DNA from: Nocardia macrotermitis
Lineage (GTDB): Bacteria > Actinomycetota > Actinomycetes > Mycobacteriales > Mycobacteriaceae
Length of the DNA: 64,000 bases
Assembly (NCBI RefSeq): GCF_009604405.1
Contig: NZ_WEGK01000024.1
Location: forward strand, 1-64,000
Reading direction: 5' to 3'
In this document: positions 28,924-37,152 of the stretch, piece after piece
Position numbering within the stretch: position 1 is the stretch's first letter
Layout of the letters: each line of letters starts with the position of its first letter
Made by a program: the position numbers and the translations under genes
Notes under the pieces: model-generated
The model's database searches: none
Told to the model about the DNA's origin: nothing
The model's input: the letters and a program-made list of their open reading frames with translations, nothing else

Positions 28924-28933
28924 CATCATGATG
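28924..28933. promoter_or_regulatory. Probable VapB operator
   Basis: CATCATGATG is a perfect palindrome 14 bases before the vapB ATG. A second ATGATG half follows (28936-28941). AT-rich palindromes at this place are usual binding sites of the VapBC complex. Confidence 0.5.
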
Positions 28934-28946
28934 TTATGATGTAAAG

Positions 28947-29171
28947 ATGCGAACCACGATCGATCTTCCCGAAGATCTGCACCGACAGGCGACTGCGATC
29001 GCCCGCGACACTCATCGTTCTCTGAGTGAGACGGTCAGTGTCCTCATCAGGCGTGGCCTGCGTCAGCAGGGTGGTGGTGACTCTGTTCGCAGCCCGAAGA
29101 CAGGGTTGCGAACAGTTACGCTCGGCAGGGTGATCACCTCGGAGGATGTTCGGTCGCTGGAGGACGAGTGA
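28947..29171 (+). CDS. vapB: VapB-type antitoxin
   Basis: 74 residues. The N-terminus MRTTIDLPEDLHRQATAIA is a ribbon-helix-helix DNA-binding fold of the VapB/CopG type; the C-terminal ~30 residues would wrap the toxin. It overlaps vapC by 4 bases. It likely represses its own promoter through the palindrome just upstream. Confidence 0.88.
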   Translation: MRTTIDLPEDLHRQATAIARDTHRSLSETVSVLIRRGLRQQGGGDSVRSPKTGLRTVTLGRVITSEDVRSLEDE

Positions 29172-29560
29172 CTGTTCTTCTGGACGCCAACGTCCTGATC
29201 GCGCTGGTTGTCACCAATCATGTGCATCATGATGCGGCTGAGATGTGGTTCGGCGAATTGGACGACAACTTCGCCACGTGCCCGATCACGCAGGGGAGTC
29301 TGTTGCGGATATTGCTCCGGGAGGGGCGAGAGACGCGTACTGCGCTGGAAGTCCTGGCCGATGTCACAGACCACGAACGGCATGAGTTCTGGCCTGACAC
29401 CATCGCGTTCGATGGGGTGAGAATGGACCTGGTGATCGGGCATCGTCAGGTCACAGACGCTTATCTTGCGCAGCTCGCCCGGATGCGACAGGGAAAGATC
29501 GCCACGTTCGATCAAGGTTTGGCCGCAGTGCATCCCGACGTTGCAGATCTGTTGCGGTAG
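29168..29560 (+). CDS. vapC: VapC-type PIN-domain ribonuclease toxin
   Basis: 130 residues, GTG start overlapping the vapB stop. PIN-domain acidic residues are seen in LLDANVLI (Asp6 region), the central Glu/Asp set (FWPDTIAF) and the C-terminal VTDAYLAQLA...TFDQGL. These coordinate Mg2+/Mn2+ for RNA cleavage. Subfamily of the TA-VapBC with a C-terminal HPDV tail. Intact as read. Confidence 0.88.
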   Translation: MTVLLDANVLIALVVTNHVHHDAAEMWFGELDDNFATCPITQGSLLRILLREGRETRTALEVLADVTDHERHEFWPDTIAFDGVRMDLVIGHRQVTDAYLAQLARMRQGKIATFDQGLAAVHPDVADLLR

Positions 29561-29602
29561 GCCCTCTCGTCCACGGCGGGGTGGGCGGTCGAGGCGGTAG
29601 GC

Positions 29603-30016
29603 GTTCCTCTGTGGGGCAAGGGGGTCGGGGGAACCGCGAGTGTCGAGGTTCTGATCGGCGGGTGCGGGAGGGGTCGTGCACGGGGCGGTGGAGGGTTCCT
29701 CTGTGGGGCGAGGAGTTCGGGGGTGGCCCCGGGTGTCGAGGTTCTCGTCGGCGGGTGCGAGCGGGAGCGGGAGATCGTGTACGAGGTGGTGGAGGGTTCC
29801 TCTGTGGGGCAAAGAGTTCGGGGGAGCCACGGGTGTCGTGGTTCTCATCGATGGGTTCGGGCGGGTGCGGAGGGTGTGCACGGGGCGGTGGAGGGGCTCG
29901 GGAGGCGCGTTGAACTTCGGGGTTGGTTCGGGTGCGGATTTTGATTGTCCGGCTCGTGTGGCATCCGACTCGGGTGCGGGACGATCACATTGCTGATCTA
30001 TTGGGGCGGGGCCAGT
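29603..30016 (+). pseudogene. Tandem decayed copies of a DinB-family gene 5' end
   Basis: Three head-to-tail copies start at 29603, 29695 and 29796 (steps of 92 and 101 bases). Each resembles the region 35087-35190 at the start of the intact DinB gene: TTCCT..GTGGGGCAAGG, the ribosome site, the start and about 25 codons (AEVLIDGFERVREVVHEAVDG in the intact gene). The third copy runs on with similarity up to the GACGATCACATTGC stretch, near 30016. Reading frames are broken. The copies are more G-rich than the intact gene. This is a remnant of a DinB-like gene whose 5' end was amplified before or during decay. Confidence 0.7.
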
Positions 30017-30077
30017 CGATGATCGTAATCGTATGTTGTGGAACGACTTTCGATCACAGAGATTCGCATCCATATAA

Positions 30078-30156
30078 GAGGCTCATGCAAAACTCGGCGA
30101 TCCGACACCCTGACCTGCAATGATGCCTCGCGCGACGGGACTTTTGCATAAGCCTC
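30078..30156. mobile_element. 79-bp element with 19-bp inverted ends (MITE-like)
   Basis: Ends GAGGCTCATGCAAAACTCG (30078-30096) and GGACTTTTGCATAAGCCTC (30138-30156) are inverted repeats matching at 16 of 19 positions. The 41-base centre has no coding potential. No clear target duplication is seen (flanks ATATAA and CAAATAT). It lies in an AT-richer island (30010-30250) inside the accessory region. It could be a small non-autonomous element or the fused ends of a lost insertion sequence; a strong hairpin terminator is the other reading. Confidence 0.45.
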
Positions 30157-30347
30157 CAAATATCCAATTAGATTGTCGCCGAAAGGCTTTCGTCGTAGGG
30201 CTCGCAACCTATCAGTCGCTTGTTTGGACCATCTCGGTGAAAAGTGTTGTGTGCAGCGGTGATTGGGTCGGTTGTCCAGGGTGAAGATTTTGATTTCACA
30301 TTGGGTCGACGGGTGTTTCGGGGCGCGTTTCGAGGTAGAATTCGAAC
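30157..30347. other. AT-richer gap with no gene seen
   Basis: No supported gene, RNA or clear hairpin between the inverted-repeat element and the DUF222 gene. The base composition (for example TATCCAATTAGATTG) is lower in GC than the flanks, which fits acquired or decayed DNA. Confidence 0.5.
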
Positions 30348-31835
30348 ATGGATTCGATAGGGGTGGAGATCGGGAGGCCGAGTGCGGAGGCGCTGCTGAG
30401 CGATGTCGGGGAGCTGGTCGAGTGCTCGTTGACGCCGTTGGCCGATGGCGAGTTGGTGGATTTGTTGCGTGGGGTGGAGCGCGCGGTGCGGATGTTGGCC
30501 GCGGTGCAGCATCGGGCGTTGATCGAGGTGGATTCCCGATCGATCCCGGCAGATTCGGACGCGAAGACGATCAAACGGTTCCTGATGGAAACCCTGCGCC
30601 TGTCGCACGCGGAAGCCGGCGCGCGAGTGCGTGCGGCCGCGAAGGTGGGCGTCTTCTCCAACATGGCCGGTGACGAACGGGAGCCCGAGTTACCGTGCAC
30701 CGCAGCAGCTTTGCGGCAGGGAGATGTCTCGGTCGAACATGTGCGGGGCGTCGCCGGGGTGATGACCCGAATCCCCCGTGGAGCCGACGCGGATGATCGC
30801 GCGGCCGCGGAGCAGATTCTGGCCGAGTTCGCGCGATCGGGTTCGCCCGATGATGTGTCCAAGGTCGGGGACCGCATCCTCGCGCATCTGGATCCGGACG
30901 GCACGATCACCGACGAGACCGATCGTGCCCGGATGCGCGGGGTACGCGTGGGTCGGCAACGCCCGGATGGAATGTCCCCGATCAGCGGAGACATCGATCC
31001 GGTCCTGCGGGCGCTGCTGGATCCGGTCCTGGCCAAGTACGCCCGCCCTGGTGTCGGCAACCCCGATGATGCGGCGAGTCCGGGCGCGGAGGTCGATCAT
31101 GTGGATCCGGACCTGATCGCCGAGGCCGCCGGACGCGACACACGCACCCCGGCCCAACGAACCCACGATGCGTTGACCCTGCTGCTCGGGTCGCTGGTCG
31201 ACACCGGCGCACTCGGTTCGCATCGCGGGATGCCGGTCACGACCGTGTTGACGATGCGCCTCGAGGATGTCGAACGCGAGTCCGGGGTCGCGACCACCGC
31301 GACCGGCGGCACGGTGCCGATCACCGAGGCGTTGCGATTGGCCGAGCGGTCGCGCCCGTACCTGGCGGTGTTCGATCATGCCGGTCTGCCGTTGCACCTG
31401 GGTCGAATGCGGCGCTTGGCCTCACCTGCACAACGATTGTCGCTGGTCGCGGCATTGGGTGGGTGTTCGCGTCCGGGATGCGATGCCCCCGCATCCCTGT
31501 GCGCGGTGCATCATGTGCGGGACTACAGCAAGAACGGACCGACCGATATCGAGAACCTGGTATTGGCGTGCGATCACTGCCACGGCTTGATCAACGACAC
31601 CCATACCGGATGGAAAACCGTTGTCCTGGACGAGAATTCACAATTCCCAGGCAGAACCGCATGGATCGCGCCACCACATATCGACCCGACCGCAACCCCA
31701 CGAGTGAACCACCGCCATCGCGCAGGAGATCTACTGGCCCAGGTCGTAGCACAGATCCACACGCGCCGCGAACGCGACCGCGCCGCACACCAACGCTGGC
31801 TGCGCGAACGAAGACCCGGCGATATCGCAGCCTGA
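30348..31835 (+). CDS. DUF222 / HNH endonuclease domain protein (13E12-type)
   Basis: 495 residues. DUF222 covers roughly 30-320, then a C-terminal HNH domain with zinc cysteines CSRPGC and CDHC and the HNH core CAVHHVRDYSKNGPTDIENLVLACDHCHGLIND. These proteins occur as multicopy families in actinomycetes and phages; 13E12-type copies in M. tuberculosis are associated with integration sites. DNA cleavage is likely from the motif, but the biological role is not known. It seems intact. The start has only a weak GAGGTAG ribosome site. Confidence 0.9.
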   Translation: MDSIGVEIGRPSAEALLSDVGELVECSLTPLADGELVDLLRGVERAVRMLAAVQHRALIEVDSRSIPADSDAKTIKRFLMETLRLSHAEAGARVRAAAKVGVFSNMAGDEREPELPCTAAALRQGDVSVEHVRGVAGVMTRIPRGADADDRAAAEQILAEFARSGSPDDVSKVGDRILAHLDPDGTITDETDRARMRGVRVGRQRPDGMSPISGDIDPVLRALLDPVLAKYARPGVGNPDDAASPGAEVDHVDPDLIAEAAGRDTRTPAQRTHDALTLLLGSLVDTGALGSHRGMPVTTVLTMRLEDVERESGVATTATGGTVPITEALRLAERSRPYLAVFDHAGLPLHLGRMRRLASPAQRLSLVAALGGCSRPGCDAPASLCAVHHVRDYSKNGPTDIENLVLACDHCHGLINDTHTGWKTVVLDENSQFPGRTAWIAPPHIDPTATPRVNHRHRAGDLLAQVVAQIHTRRERDRAAHQRWLRERRPGDIAA

Positions 31836-31860
31836 CCCGGAGAGAGCCTGCTCCTCCGGG
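31836..31860 (+). terminator. Hairpin terminator after the DUF222 gene
   Basis: CCCGGAG-A-GAGC-CT-GCTC-CTCCGGG forms an almost continuous 11-bp stem directly after the stop codon. Confidence 0.65.
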
Positions 31861-31898
31861 GCACAGGCACGCGCAGAAGCCGACACGCCGCCCGCGCA

Positions 31899-31934
31899 TC
31901 AGGCTGCGGTGAACTCCGAGGCGCGAATTCCGGA
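31899..31934 (-). pseudogene. DUF397 C-terminal remnant
   Basis: The minus strand reads GIRASEFTAA-stop, nearly the same as the end of the intact DUF397 gene at 32806 (GIRASEFTTA-stop). DNA similarity covers about 31887-31934 and then ends abruptly. It is a leftover of a second DUF397 gene or of a local duplication. Confidence 0.6.
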
Positions 31935-32230
31935 GTCTCATGCCGTGGCGGTCGTCTCCAGTCTCAAAGCGATGGCATTTCTTCAGTTCGGTCCGTGTGC
32001 CAGGCCTGTTGAAGGTCGGCCAGGGTCAGGCCGGCGAGAGGGGTGATCCCAGCCGGTGACAGCGTGTCGGCGAGCCCGGGGCTCCAACTGAGTCCGACGG
32101 CTGCCGCCGATGACTCCGTCCTTGATCAGGACGGCGCGGCTTGCGGAACATGTTCCAGATTTGCCGCGCTGTCCGATCATGGTGGCGGCCGGAACATTCC
32201 ATAGTGCCGAGTTGAGTGAACGCCCCAGAA
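31935..32230. other. Non-coding stretch, possible broken gene on minus strand
   Basis: No convincing intact gene. On the minus strand two open stretches in different frames (one containing SASRAVLIKDG, the other ending ADLQQAWHTDRTEEMPSL-stop) look like parts of a protein split by a frameshift. I cannot name the family. Confidence 0.35.
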
Positions 32231-32683
32231 CTAGAGCGGTACCTCGTCCTGCGTGAAATGTACGGCGAGCCGCTCGCACAGCGTGGCCAACGTAGGTTCA
32301 TCGACATGCGGCCCGTCGCTCCAGGAGGCGAACCAGCTCACAGTGTCGGGAGTGCCTTCGGGGCGTACGAACACATGCTGATGGAAGTGCGCGACGCTAC
32401 GCCCCGTGATCGCTGAGAACACGTAATCAGGGGACAGTTCAGTACGTAGCGCGTATGCCGCACGGCGAACCGCCCAGCCAACGGCCACACCCTCGGCATC
32501 GCTCAGATCAGCCAAGGTCGGTGCGTGACGGACGGTTTCGACGAACAGGTAGCCGGGCATCGGCACACCCTCGGAGAGTGGACGGTGCGTCACGACAACC
32601 AAATCATCGGCGTAGATTACCGGGCCGACCAAACGGCCTATGCCACCATGCTTTTCGCAGATAAGACACTCATTCCCCACCAC
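32231..32683 (-). CDS. HIT-family (histidine triad) protein
   Basis: 150 residues from a GTG start. The histidine triad appears as HFHQHVFVR (H-x-H-x-H form), with the N-terminal CLICEKHGG zinc-type pair and a middle DDLVVVTHRPLSEG strand typical of HIT nucleotide hydrolases or transferases. Substrate is not evident. It lies in the accessory stretch upstream of the DUF397/XRE genes on the same strand order. Confidence 0.85.
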   Translation of the reverse strand: MVGNECLICEKHGGIGRLVGPVIYADDLVVVTHRPLSEGVPMPGYLFVETVRHAPTLADLSDAEGVAVGWAVRRAAYALRTELSPDYVFSAITGRSVAHFHQHVFVRPEGTPDTVSWFASWSDGPHVDEPTLATLCERLAVHFTQDEVPL

Positions 32684-32805
32684 GCGACTGTATCTACAAA
32701 CGCACCGTCATGCCGCGTATCGGTCGTTCAGGAACGCGGTATCCGCTTGCGCGATAACCTGTTGCACTTCTGCGCAGCTGTCGCTGGTCCCACGACGCCC
32801 GCGCG

Positions 32806-33174
32806 TCAGGCCGTGGTGAACTCCGAGGCGCGGATTCCGGCGGTGAACGCTTGCCATTCGCGGGCGGTGTAGGCCAGTTCCGTGCCGACGGCGTCGCGCA
32901 GGATGACGGTGCCGGTGTGGTCGTTGTGTTCGGTGCTCGGGACGCCGAATGTGTTGGACGCCTTGGAGTTGTCGAGTGCAGCGTCGAGAAATTCCGCCCA
33001 GTGTGCGGCGGGGACGGCGATGATCGGTTGATCCGCTGCGGGCCCGGTGTACTTGCTGTCGCGGACCAGGACCATGTCGTCGGCGAAACACACTTCGACG
33101 CAGGACGCCGCCTCTTTGGAGAAACTCGACTTGTACCAGCCGTTCTTGCGCGGATCCGTGTTCGTGACGCTCAT
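32806..33174 (-). CDS. Double DUF397 protein
   Basis: 122 residues with two DUF397 units: the first at ~10-65 (WYKSSFSKEAASCVEVCFADDMVLVRDSK), the second at ~75-122 (GTVILRDAVGTELAYTAREWQAFTAGIRA). DUF397 proteins nearly always sit behind XRE/DUF5753 regulators in actinomycetes and act as partners of them, as in Streptomyces WhiJ- and AbaA-like loci. The ATG overlaps the stop of the XRE gene by 4 bases. The second unit lacks the usual Cys. A remnant of another copy lies at 31899. Confidence 0.88.
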   Translation of the reverse strand: MSVTNTDPRKNGWYKSSFSKEAASCVEVCFADDMVLVRDSKYTGPAADQPIIAVPAAHWAEFLDAALDNSKASNTFGVPSTEHNDHTGTVILRDAVGTELAYTAREWQAFTAGIRASEFTTA

Positions 33175-34040
33175 GTCTGCGATGCTAGTCGAGTCTCGGT
33201 GGCCTCGATGAGGGCGAAAGATTGCTCTCGGCTCGGTGCGGCTGCGAGCACATTGTCGAAGACATATCCGAGGTTCCGGACCTGGGTGGGGTCATCCACC
33301 ACCTGCCCGAACAGCGCGTTGTCGTACCACGCGACCGTGGGCAGGCGAGAGCTGGCGAAGTCGATCAGGAAGACCGTCCCACCCAGAGCTACGCATTCGG
33401 GTGATCCGAGCGGTGCCACACGGACGTCGATGGTTGCCGGATGCTCCTCGATCAGGGAACGAATATGGCGTAGCTGCGCGATTTGAGTACGTGCACCCCA
33501 AGGATGCTGCAGGAGAAGGGCTTCGGTGAGAATCGCGGTGAAGTGCAGTGGATCGGACCCGGTGAGTCTTTCCTGGCGCATGAGGCGTGCTTCGGTGTAC
33601 TGGTCGGCTTCGACCGTTGAACGCACCCCGTACGGCGAGGTCATCAGGCCTCGGATGTAGTCCGGGGTCTGGAGCATCGCGGGTATGAGTGCGGATTCGT
33701 GTCCACGGATGCTGTGTGCCCCCTGCTCGAGGCCGAACAGGCGCATCAGCTCATCGCCGAACAGTGCCGAGAAGCGGGACCAGCGCCCAGCTTCCTTTGC
33801 GGCCGTGCGCAACTCGAACATATCGGGGTACTCGTCGGCCGGGAACTCGAGCTGATCGAGGACCTGACGCAACTTGTCCTCGGTCGGCACGCTGCGGCCG
33901 GTCATCATGTGCGACCAGTACGCCGGCGTGAACCCGACCTCCTTGCAGAGCGCGGGGACTTTGACGCCCATCAATTCGAGTCGCTGTCGCAGGCGTATGG
34001 CCAGCTCCCACCTGGCAACTGTGGGCGAGTTGGAACTCAC
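33171..34040 (-). CDS. XRE-family regulator with DUF5753 domain
   Basis: 289 residues. The N-terminal HTH (~10-70; LRQRLELMGVKVPALCKEVGFTPAYWSHMMTGRSVPTEDKL) is followed by DUF5753 (~100-280; ALIPAMLQTPDYIRGLM). Such proteins pair with DUF397 partners and control morphology or secondary metabolism genes. GTG at 34040 has AAGGAGG at 8 bases; an ATG six codons earlier is less well placed. The palindrome TGGTATACGATACCA lies 89 bases upstream and may be its operator. Confidence 0.9.
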   Translation of the reverse strand: MSSNSPTVARWELAIRLRQRLELMGVKVPALCKEVGFTPAYWSHMMTGRSVPTEDKLRQVLDQLEFPADEYPDMFELRTAAKEAGRWSRFSALFGDELMRLFGLEQGAHSIRGHESALIPAMLQTPDYIRGLMTSPYGVRSTVEADQYTEARLMRQERLTGSDPLHFTAILTEALLLQHPWGARTQIAQLRHIRSLIEEHPATIDVRVAPLGSPECVALGGTVFLIDFASSRLPTVAWYDNALFGQVVDDPTQVRNLGYVFDNVLAAAPSREQSFALIEATETRLASQT

Positions 34041-34128
34041 GATCAACCCCTCCTTCACGCGATGGCGCTTTACGACGCTATCAGGTTCCCGCTAACCAAT
34101 CCCATTTATCGCAACCAGTATTCAATCC

Positions 34129-34143
34129 TGGTATACGATACCA
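34129..34143. promoter_or_regulatory. Perfect palindrome between divergent genes
   Basis: TGGTAT-ACG-ATACCA, a perfect inverted repeat in an AT-richer gap between the XRE regulator (leftward) and the hypothetical gene at 34216 (rightward). ACCAG..CTGGT just before it (34114-34132) is a partly overlapping second inverted repeat. It is a likely operator of the XRE/DUF5753 protein. Confidence 0.55.
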
Positions 34144-34215
34144 ACTTGTCAGTGGCGGCCGTCACAGGCGAGGAACTGCTCGGACCGGGGGCTACCCGGC
34201 GGGGATCGAGGAGCG

Positions 34216-34536
34216 ATGGCAGTGCAGGTGGTAGACAGTCGGCGGATCGTCAGTGATCGAAGCGATCATCATGCGAGATCGGTGGGGTGTGGCGGGTGGG
34301 TGGTGTCGTTTCTGCCGGGGCGCACGCTCACGTTCGAGCAGGCTGTGGCTGCGATGCGGGTTGCCGAGGCGGTCGGGGAGATGGTGCCGCTGTCGTGCTT
34401 GCTCGGGTTGACGGCGGTCGAGGCGGTTGGGCATGTGGTGTGGCCGGTGCGGTTCGAGGATGGTGGTCGGTGCACTGTCGATCAAACGGGTCGTCCTGCC
34501 TGGGATCTGCTGTGTGAGAACGGTTTTCGGGGGTGA
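34216..34536 (+). CDS. Hypothetical protein, divergent from XRE regulator
   Basis: 106 residues, not recognised. The middle (LTFEQAVAAMRVAEAVGEMVPLSCLLGLTAVEAVGHVVWP) is helical and the end is short and polar. No signal peptide or clear membrane helix. GAGGAG lies just before; ATG 34216 and GTG 34222 are both possible, the latter with better spacing. It precedes the DUF4254-like gene by 6 bases and is probably in one operon with it. Confidence 0.65.
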   Translation: MAVQVVDSRRIVSDRSDHHARSVGCGGWVVSFLPGRTLTFEQAVAAMRVAEAVGEMVPLSCLLGLTAVEAVGHVVWPVRFEDGGRCTVDQTGRPAWDLLCENGFRG

Positions 34537-34542
34537 GCGCGG

Positions 34543-34983
34543 GTGGCTGAGAAGTTGCCGTCGAAGGACATGTTGCTCGAAGCGTGTGCGGGGAGTGTGG
34601 TGGTTCCGCATCCGGTTCTCCGGGCGGCGCAGAAGTTGGGCGCTCTGCATCGTGCCCGGGTGGGTGCGGAAGGGGCTGTGCGGGATGAGATCGACAGTGC
34701 GCGAGCATGTTCGGTGCGGGAGATCGATTGCTGGGTGGCCGCTCGGATGCCGATCGCGCACGGGGCGGCGAGCCTGCATACCGAGACCGTCGGGATGGTG
34801 GTCGATCGCATCGCGCAGTTGTCGGTGGATGCCCATGCCGCACTCCGGCGAGACGCGGGTGAGTACGAGTTGCGGTATTCGTGGCGTCGACTGGCCGAAT
34901 TATCGGTTGCCTATGGGGATTTGGCGTTCGACGTGGCGGCATGCCGACGCCGGTTGCCTGATCTGCTTCCCCCGCTCCGGTGA
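34543..34983 (+). CDS. DUF4254-like protein
   Basis: 146 residues from a GTG start. The pattern PIAHGAASLHTETVGMVVDRIAQLSVDAHAAL resembles DUF4254 (HTET-G-M-VDR core), an all-helical family of unknown function. The C-terminus is Arg/Pro-rich. It follows the hypothetical gene by 6 bases. The end overlaps the upstream part of the DinB gene region. Confidence 0.6.
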   Translation: MAEKLPSKDMLLEACAGSVVVPHPVLRAAQKLGALHRARVGAEGAVRDEIDSARACSVREIDCWVAARMPIAHGAASLHTETVGMVVDRIAQLSVDAHAALRRDAGEYELRYSWRRLAELSVAYGDLAFDVAACRRRLPDLLPPLR

Positions 34984-35114
34984 TCCCGGTATTACTCCTT
35001 CGCTGGCGGCGGCGACCTGTGTCGGCGCGGGGGTCCGTCCCGGCGAATTTGTCGGTGGGGCTGAGTACGGTCGCGGGTAGTGGAAGATTCCTACGTGGGG
35101 CAAGGAGTTCGAGG

Positions 35115-35627
35115 GTGACGACGAGTGCCGAGGTTCTCATCGATGGGTTCGAGCGGGTGCGGGAGGTCGTGCACGAGGCGGTGGACGGGCTCGCGGAGGC
35201 GGCGTTGAACTTCCGGGTCGATCCGGGGGCGAATTCGATCGCCTGGCTCGTCTGGCATCTGACTCGGGTGCAGGACGATCACATTGCCGATGTGGCGGGG
35301 GTGGAGCAGGTGTGGACGGCGGACGGGTGGTTCGAGCGGTTCGGGTTGCCGATCGATCCGAGTGCTACCGGATACGGGGATTCCGCCGACGACGTGGCGG
35401 TGCTACAGGCCCCGGCCGAGTTGCTGACGGGGTATTACGACGCGGTGCACGAGCAGACGCTGCGTTATGTGCGCGGGCTGACCGATGCGGATCTGTCGCG
35501 GGTGGTGGATACCCGGTGGGATCCGCCGGTCACGCTCGGGGTGCGGCTGGTCAGCGTGATATCCGATGATCTCCAGCACGCCGGGCAGGCCGCGTATCTG
35601 CGCGGGGTTATTGCGCGGACGAATTAG
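35115..35627 (+). CDS. DinB-family (DfsB) protein
   Basis: 170 residues. A four-helix DinB-like fold with metal-binding histidines likely in WHLTRVQDDHIAD and DDLQHAGQAAYLRG. Members of this superfamily include thiol-dependent transferases using mycothiol or bacillithiol. GTG at 35115 has AAGGAG 7 bases upstream. Its first ~100 bases, with the leader, occur in three decayed tandem copies at 29603-30016. Its end overlaps the DUF475 gene end by 20 bases, tail to tail. Confidence 0.85.
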   Translation: MTTSAEVLIDGFERVREVVHEAVDGLAEAALNFRVDPGANSIAWLVWHLTRVQDDHIADVAGVEQVWTADGWFERFGLPIDPSATGYGDSADDVAVLQAPAELLTGYYDAVHEQTLRYVRGLTDADLSRVVDTRWDPPVTLGVRLVSVISDDLQHAGQAAYLRGVIARTN

Positions 35628-36885
35628 GCAGCGCCTCGCGCGGCAGGCCGAATCCGTTGGCGGAGGACGGGTTCGGCACCTTCTGGCGCAGTTCGGGGCC
35701 GTGCAGGTGCAGGGCCGCGTCGTCGCCCTCGTAGTTCTGTTCGGTGGCGGTCTGCTCCGCGATCGTCGGCTCGGCGGCGCGGGCTGGGTCGTCCTCCTCG
35801 GAGTCGCGCCCGGTGCCCTGCGGATGTGAGTCCTGCCCGCGATGCCTGCGGGTGTACACCCAGCTGCACAGCACCGCCAGGAAGATGATCGCGACGCCGA
35901 TCAGGCCCGTGGTCACCTCGTCGATGGTGTGCCCGGTGGACCACAGCAGGATCACCGCCAGCGCGCCGATGGCCCAGTGCGCACCATGCTCGAGGTACAC
36001 GTAATCGGCCAGAGTGCCCTTGCGCACCAGATACACGGTGATCGAGCGGACGAACATGGCGCCGATCAGACCCAGCCCCAACGCGATGATGATCGGATCC
36101 GCGGTGATGGCGAACGCGCCGATCACACCGTCGAAGGAGAACGACGCGTCCAGCACCTCCAGATAGAGGAAGCCGAAGAAGGCCGCCCGCCCGGTGGCGA
36201 CCACCGCTCGCGACGGCCCGGCGTGTTCGGTGTCGAACTGCGCGCCCAGCCCGTCGACCAGCAGATAGGTGACGATGCCCAGCACACCCGCGACCATCAC
36301 CACGGTCGCCTGACCGTCGGGCACGACCATGCCCGCGACCAGCACCAGCGCGATCAGGGAGACCACCACGGGGAACATCGCGAACCGGCCCAGCTGGGCC
36401 AGCGGCCGCTCGAGCCAGGTCAGCCAGGTGATCTCGCGCTTCTGGCAGACGAAGTTGAGGAACAGCATCAGCAGGAACATCCCGCCGAACGTCGCGATCT
36501 TGGGATTGGCCTGGTTCAACAGGGTTTCGTAGCTCGGCGTCCCGTCGGGGAAGTAGTGCGCGCCGCCCGCCGGCGGATGCAGCGCCAGATTCAGCGCCTG
36601 GATCGGGTCCAGGTGCGCCCCGATCCCGACCACCACGAGCGGGAACAGCAGCCGCATCCCGACCACGGCGATCAAAATGCCGACGGTCAGGAACATTCGC
36701 TGCCAGAACACGCTCATCCGTTGCAGCACACCGGCATTCACGACGGCGTTGTCGAAGGACAGCGATACCTCGAGTACCCCCAGCACCGCCGCGGCCACGA
36801 GAGCCTGTGGGCCACCGTAGATCAGCGCGACAACCAGCGCTGCGATAGCGACGATGAACGAGGGAGCGAACACTCGCAAAAACAT
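35608..36885 (-). CDS. DUF475 (TerC-related) integral membrane protein
   Basis: 425 residues with about nine membrane helices and a ~75-residue acidic C-terminal cytosolic tail. Conserved acidic residues within helices (LGVLEVSLSFDNAVVNAG and LEVLDASFSFDGVIGAFA) give the two EVxLSFD-type repeats of the TerC/DUF475 family, thought to handle Mn2+ or other divalent metals. The start at 36885 has GAAAGG upstream; the long in-frame extension is not supported. A TerD-family gene lies 2.7 kb upstream on the same strand. I looked for a yybP-ykoY Mn riboswitch in the leader and saw none. Confidence 0.88.
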   Translation of the reverse strand: MFLRVFAPSFIVAIAALVVALIYGGPQALVAAAVLGVLEVSLSFDNAVVNAGVLQRMSVFWQRMFLTVGILIAVVGMRLLFPLVVVGIGAHLDPIQALNLALHPPAGGAHYFPDGTPSYETLLNQANPKIATFGGMFLLMLFLNFVCQKREITWLTWLERPLAQLGRFAMFPVVVSLIALVLVAGMVVPDGQATVVMVAGVLGIVTYLLVDGLGAQFDTEHAGPSRAVVATGRAAFFGFLYLEVLDASFSFDGVIGAFAITADPIIIALGLGLIGAMFVRSITVYLVRKGTLADYVYLEHGAHWAIGALAVILLWSTGHTIDEVTTGLIGVAIIFLAVLCSWVYTRRHRGQDSHPQGTGRDSEEDDPARAAEPTIAEQTATEQNYEGDDAALHLHGPELRQKVPNPSSANGFGLPREALPNSSAQ

Positions 36886-37152
36886 GACGACGCGCCTTTC
36901 GTCAGCCCTGGCCTGAGCCCGCGGCGTGCTCATTCGATGGATGACGCGCGCCGCTGCGGCGATCGTTACCCTGCACACGATTGTGACAGGACTTGCGCGG
37001 GTACGACAATCGGTCCGGCCACAGAATTCGATCTTCCCAGCTGCAAGGGGTGCGAAAGCCCTGCCCAGCGGGGGTGTCGCCGATCGTCCGGATTGTCCGG
37101 ATCCACTGGGTGGGAGAGGCATCTCACCCGCCGCGCACCCGTCGCGGGGCCC

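Noticed and set aside
36886..37152. Possible yybP-ykoY manganese riboswitch before the DUF475 gene
   Set aside because: The leader has none of the conserved loop sequences that I could recognise.
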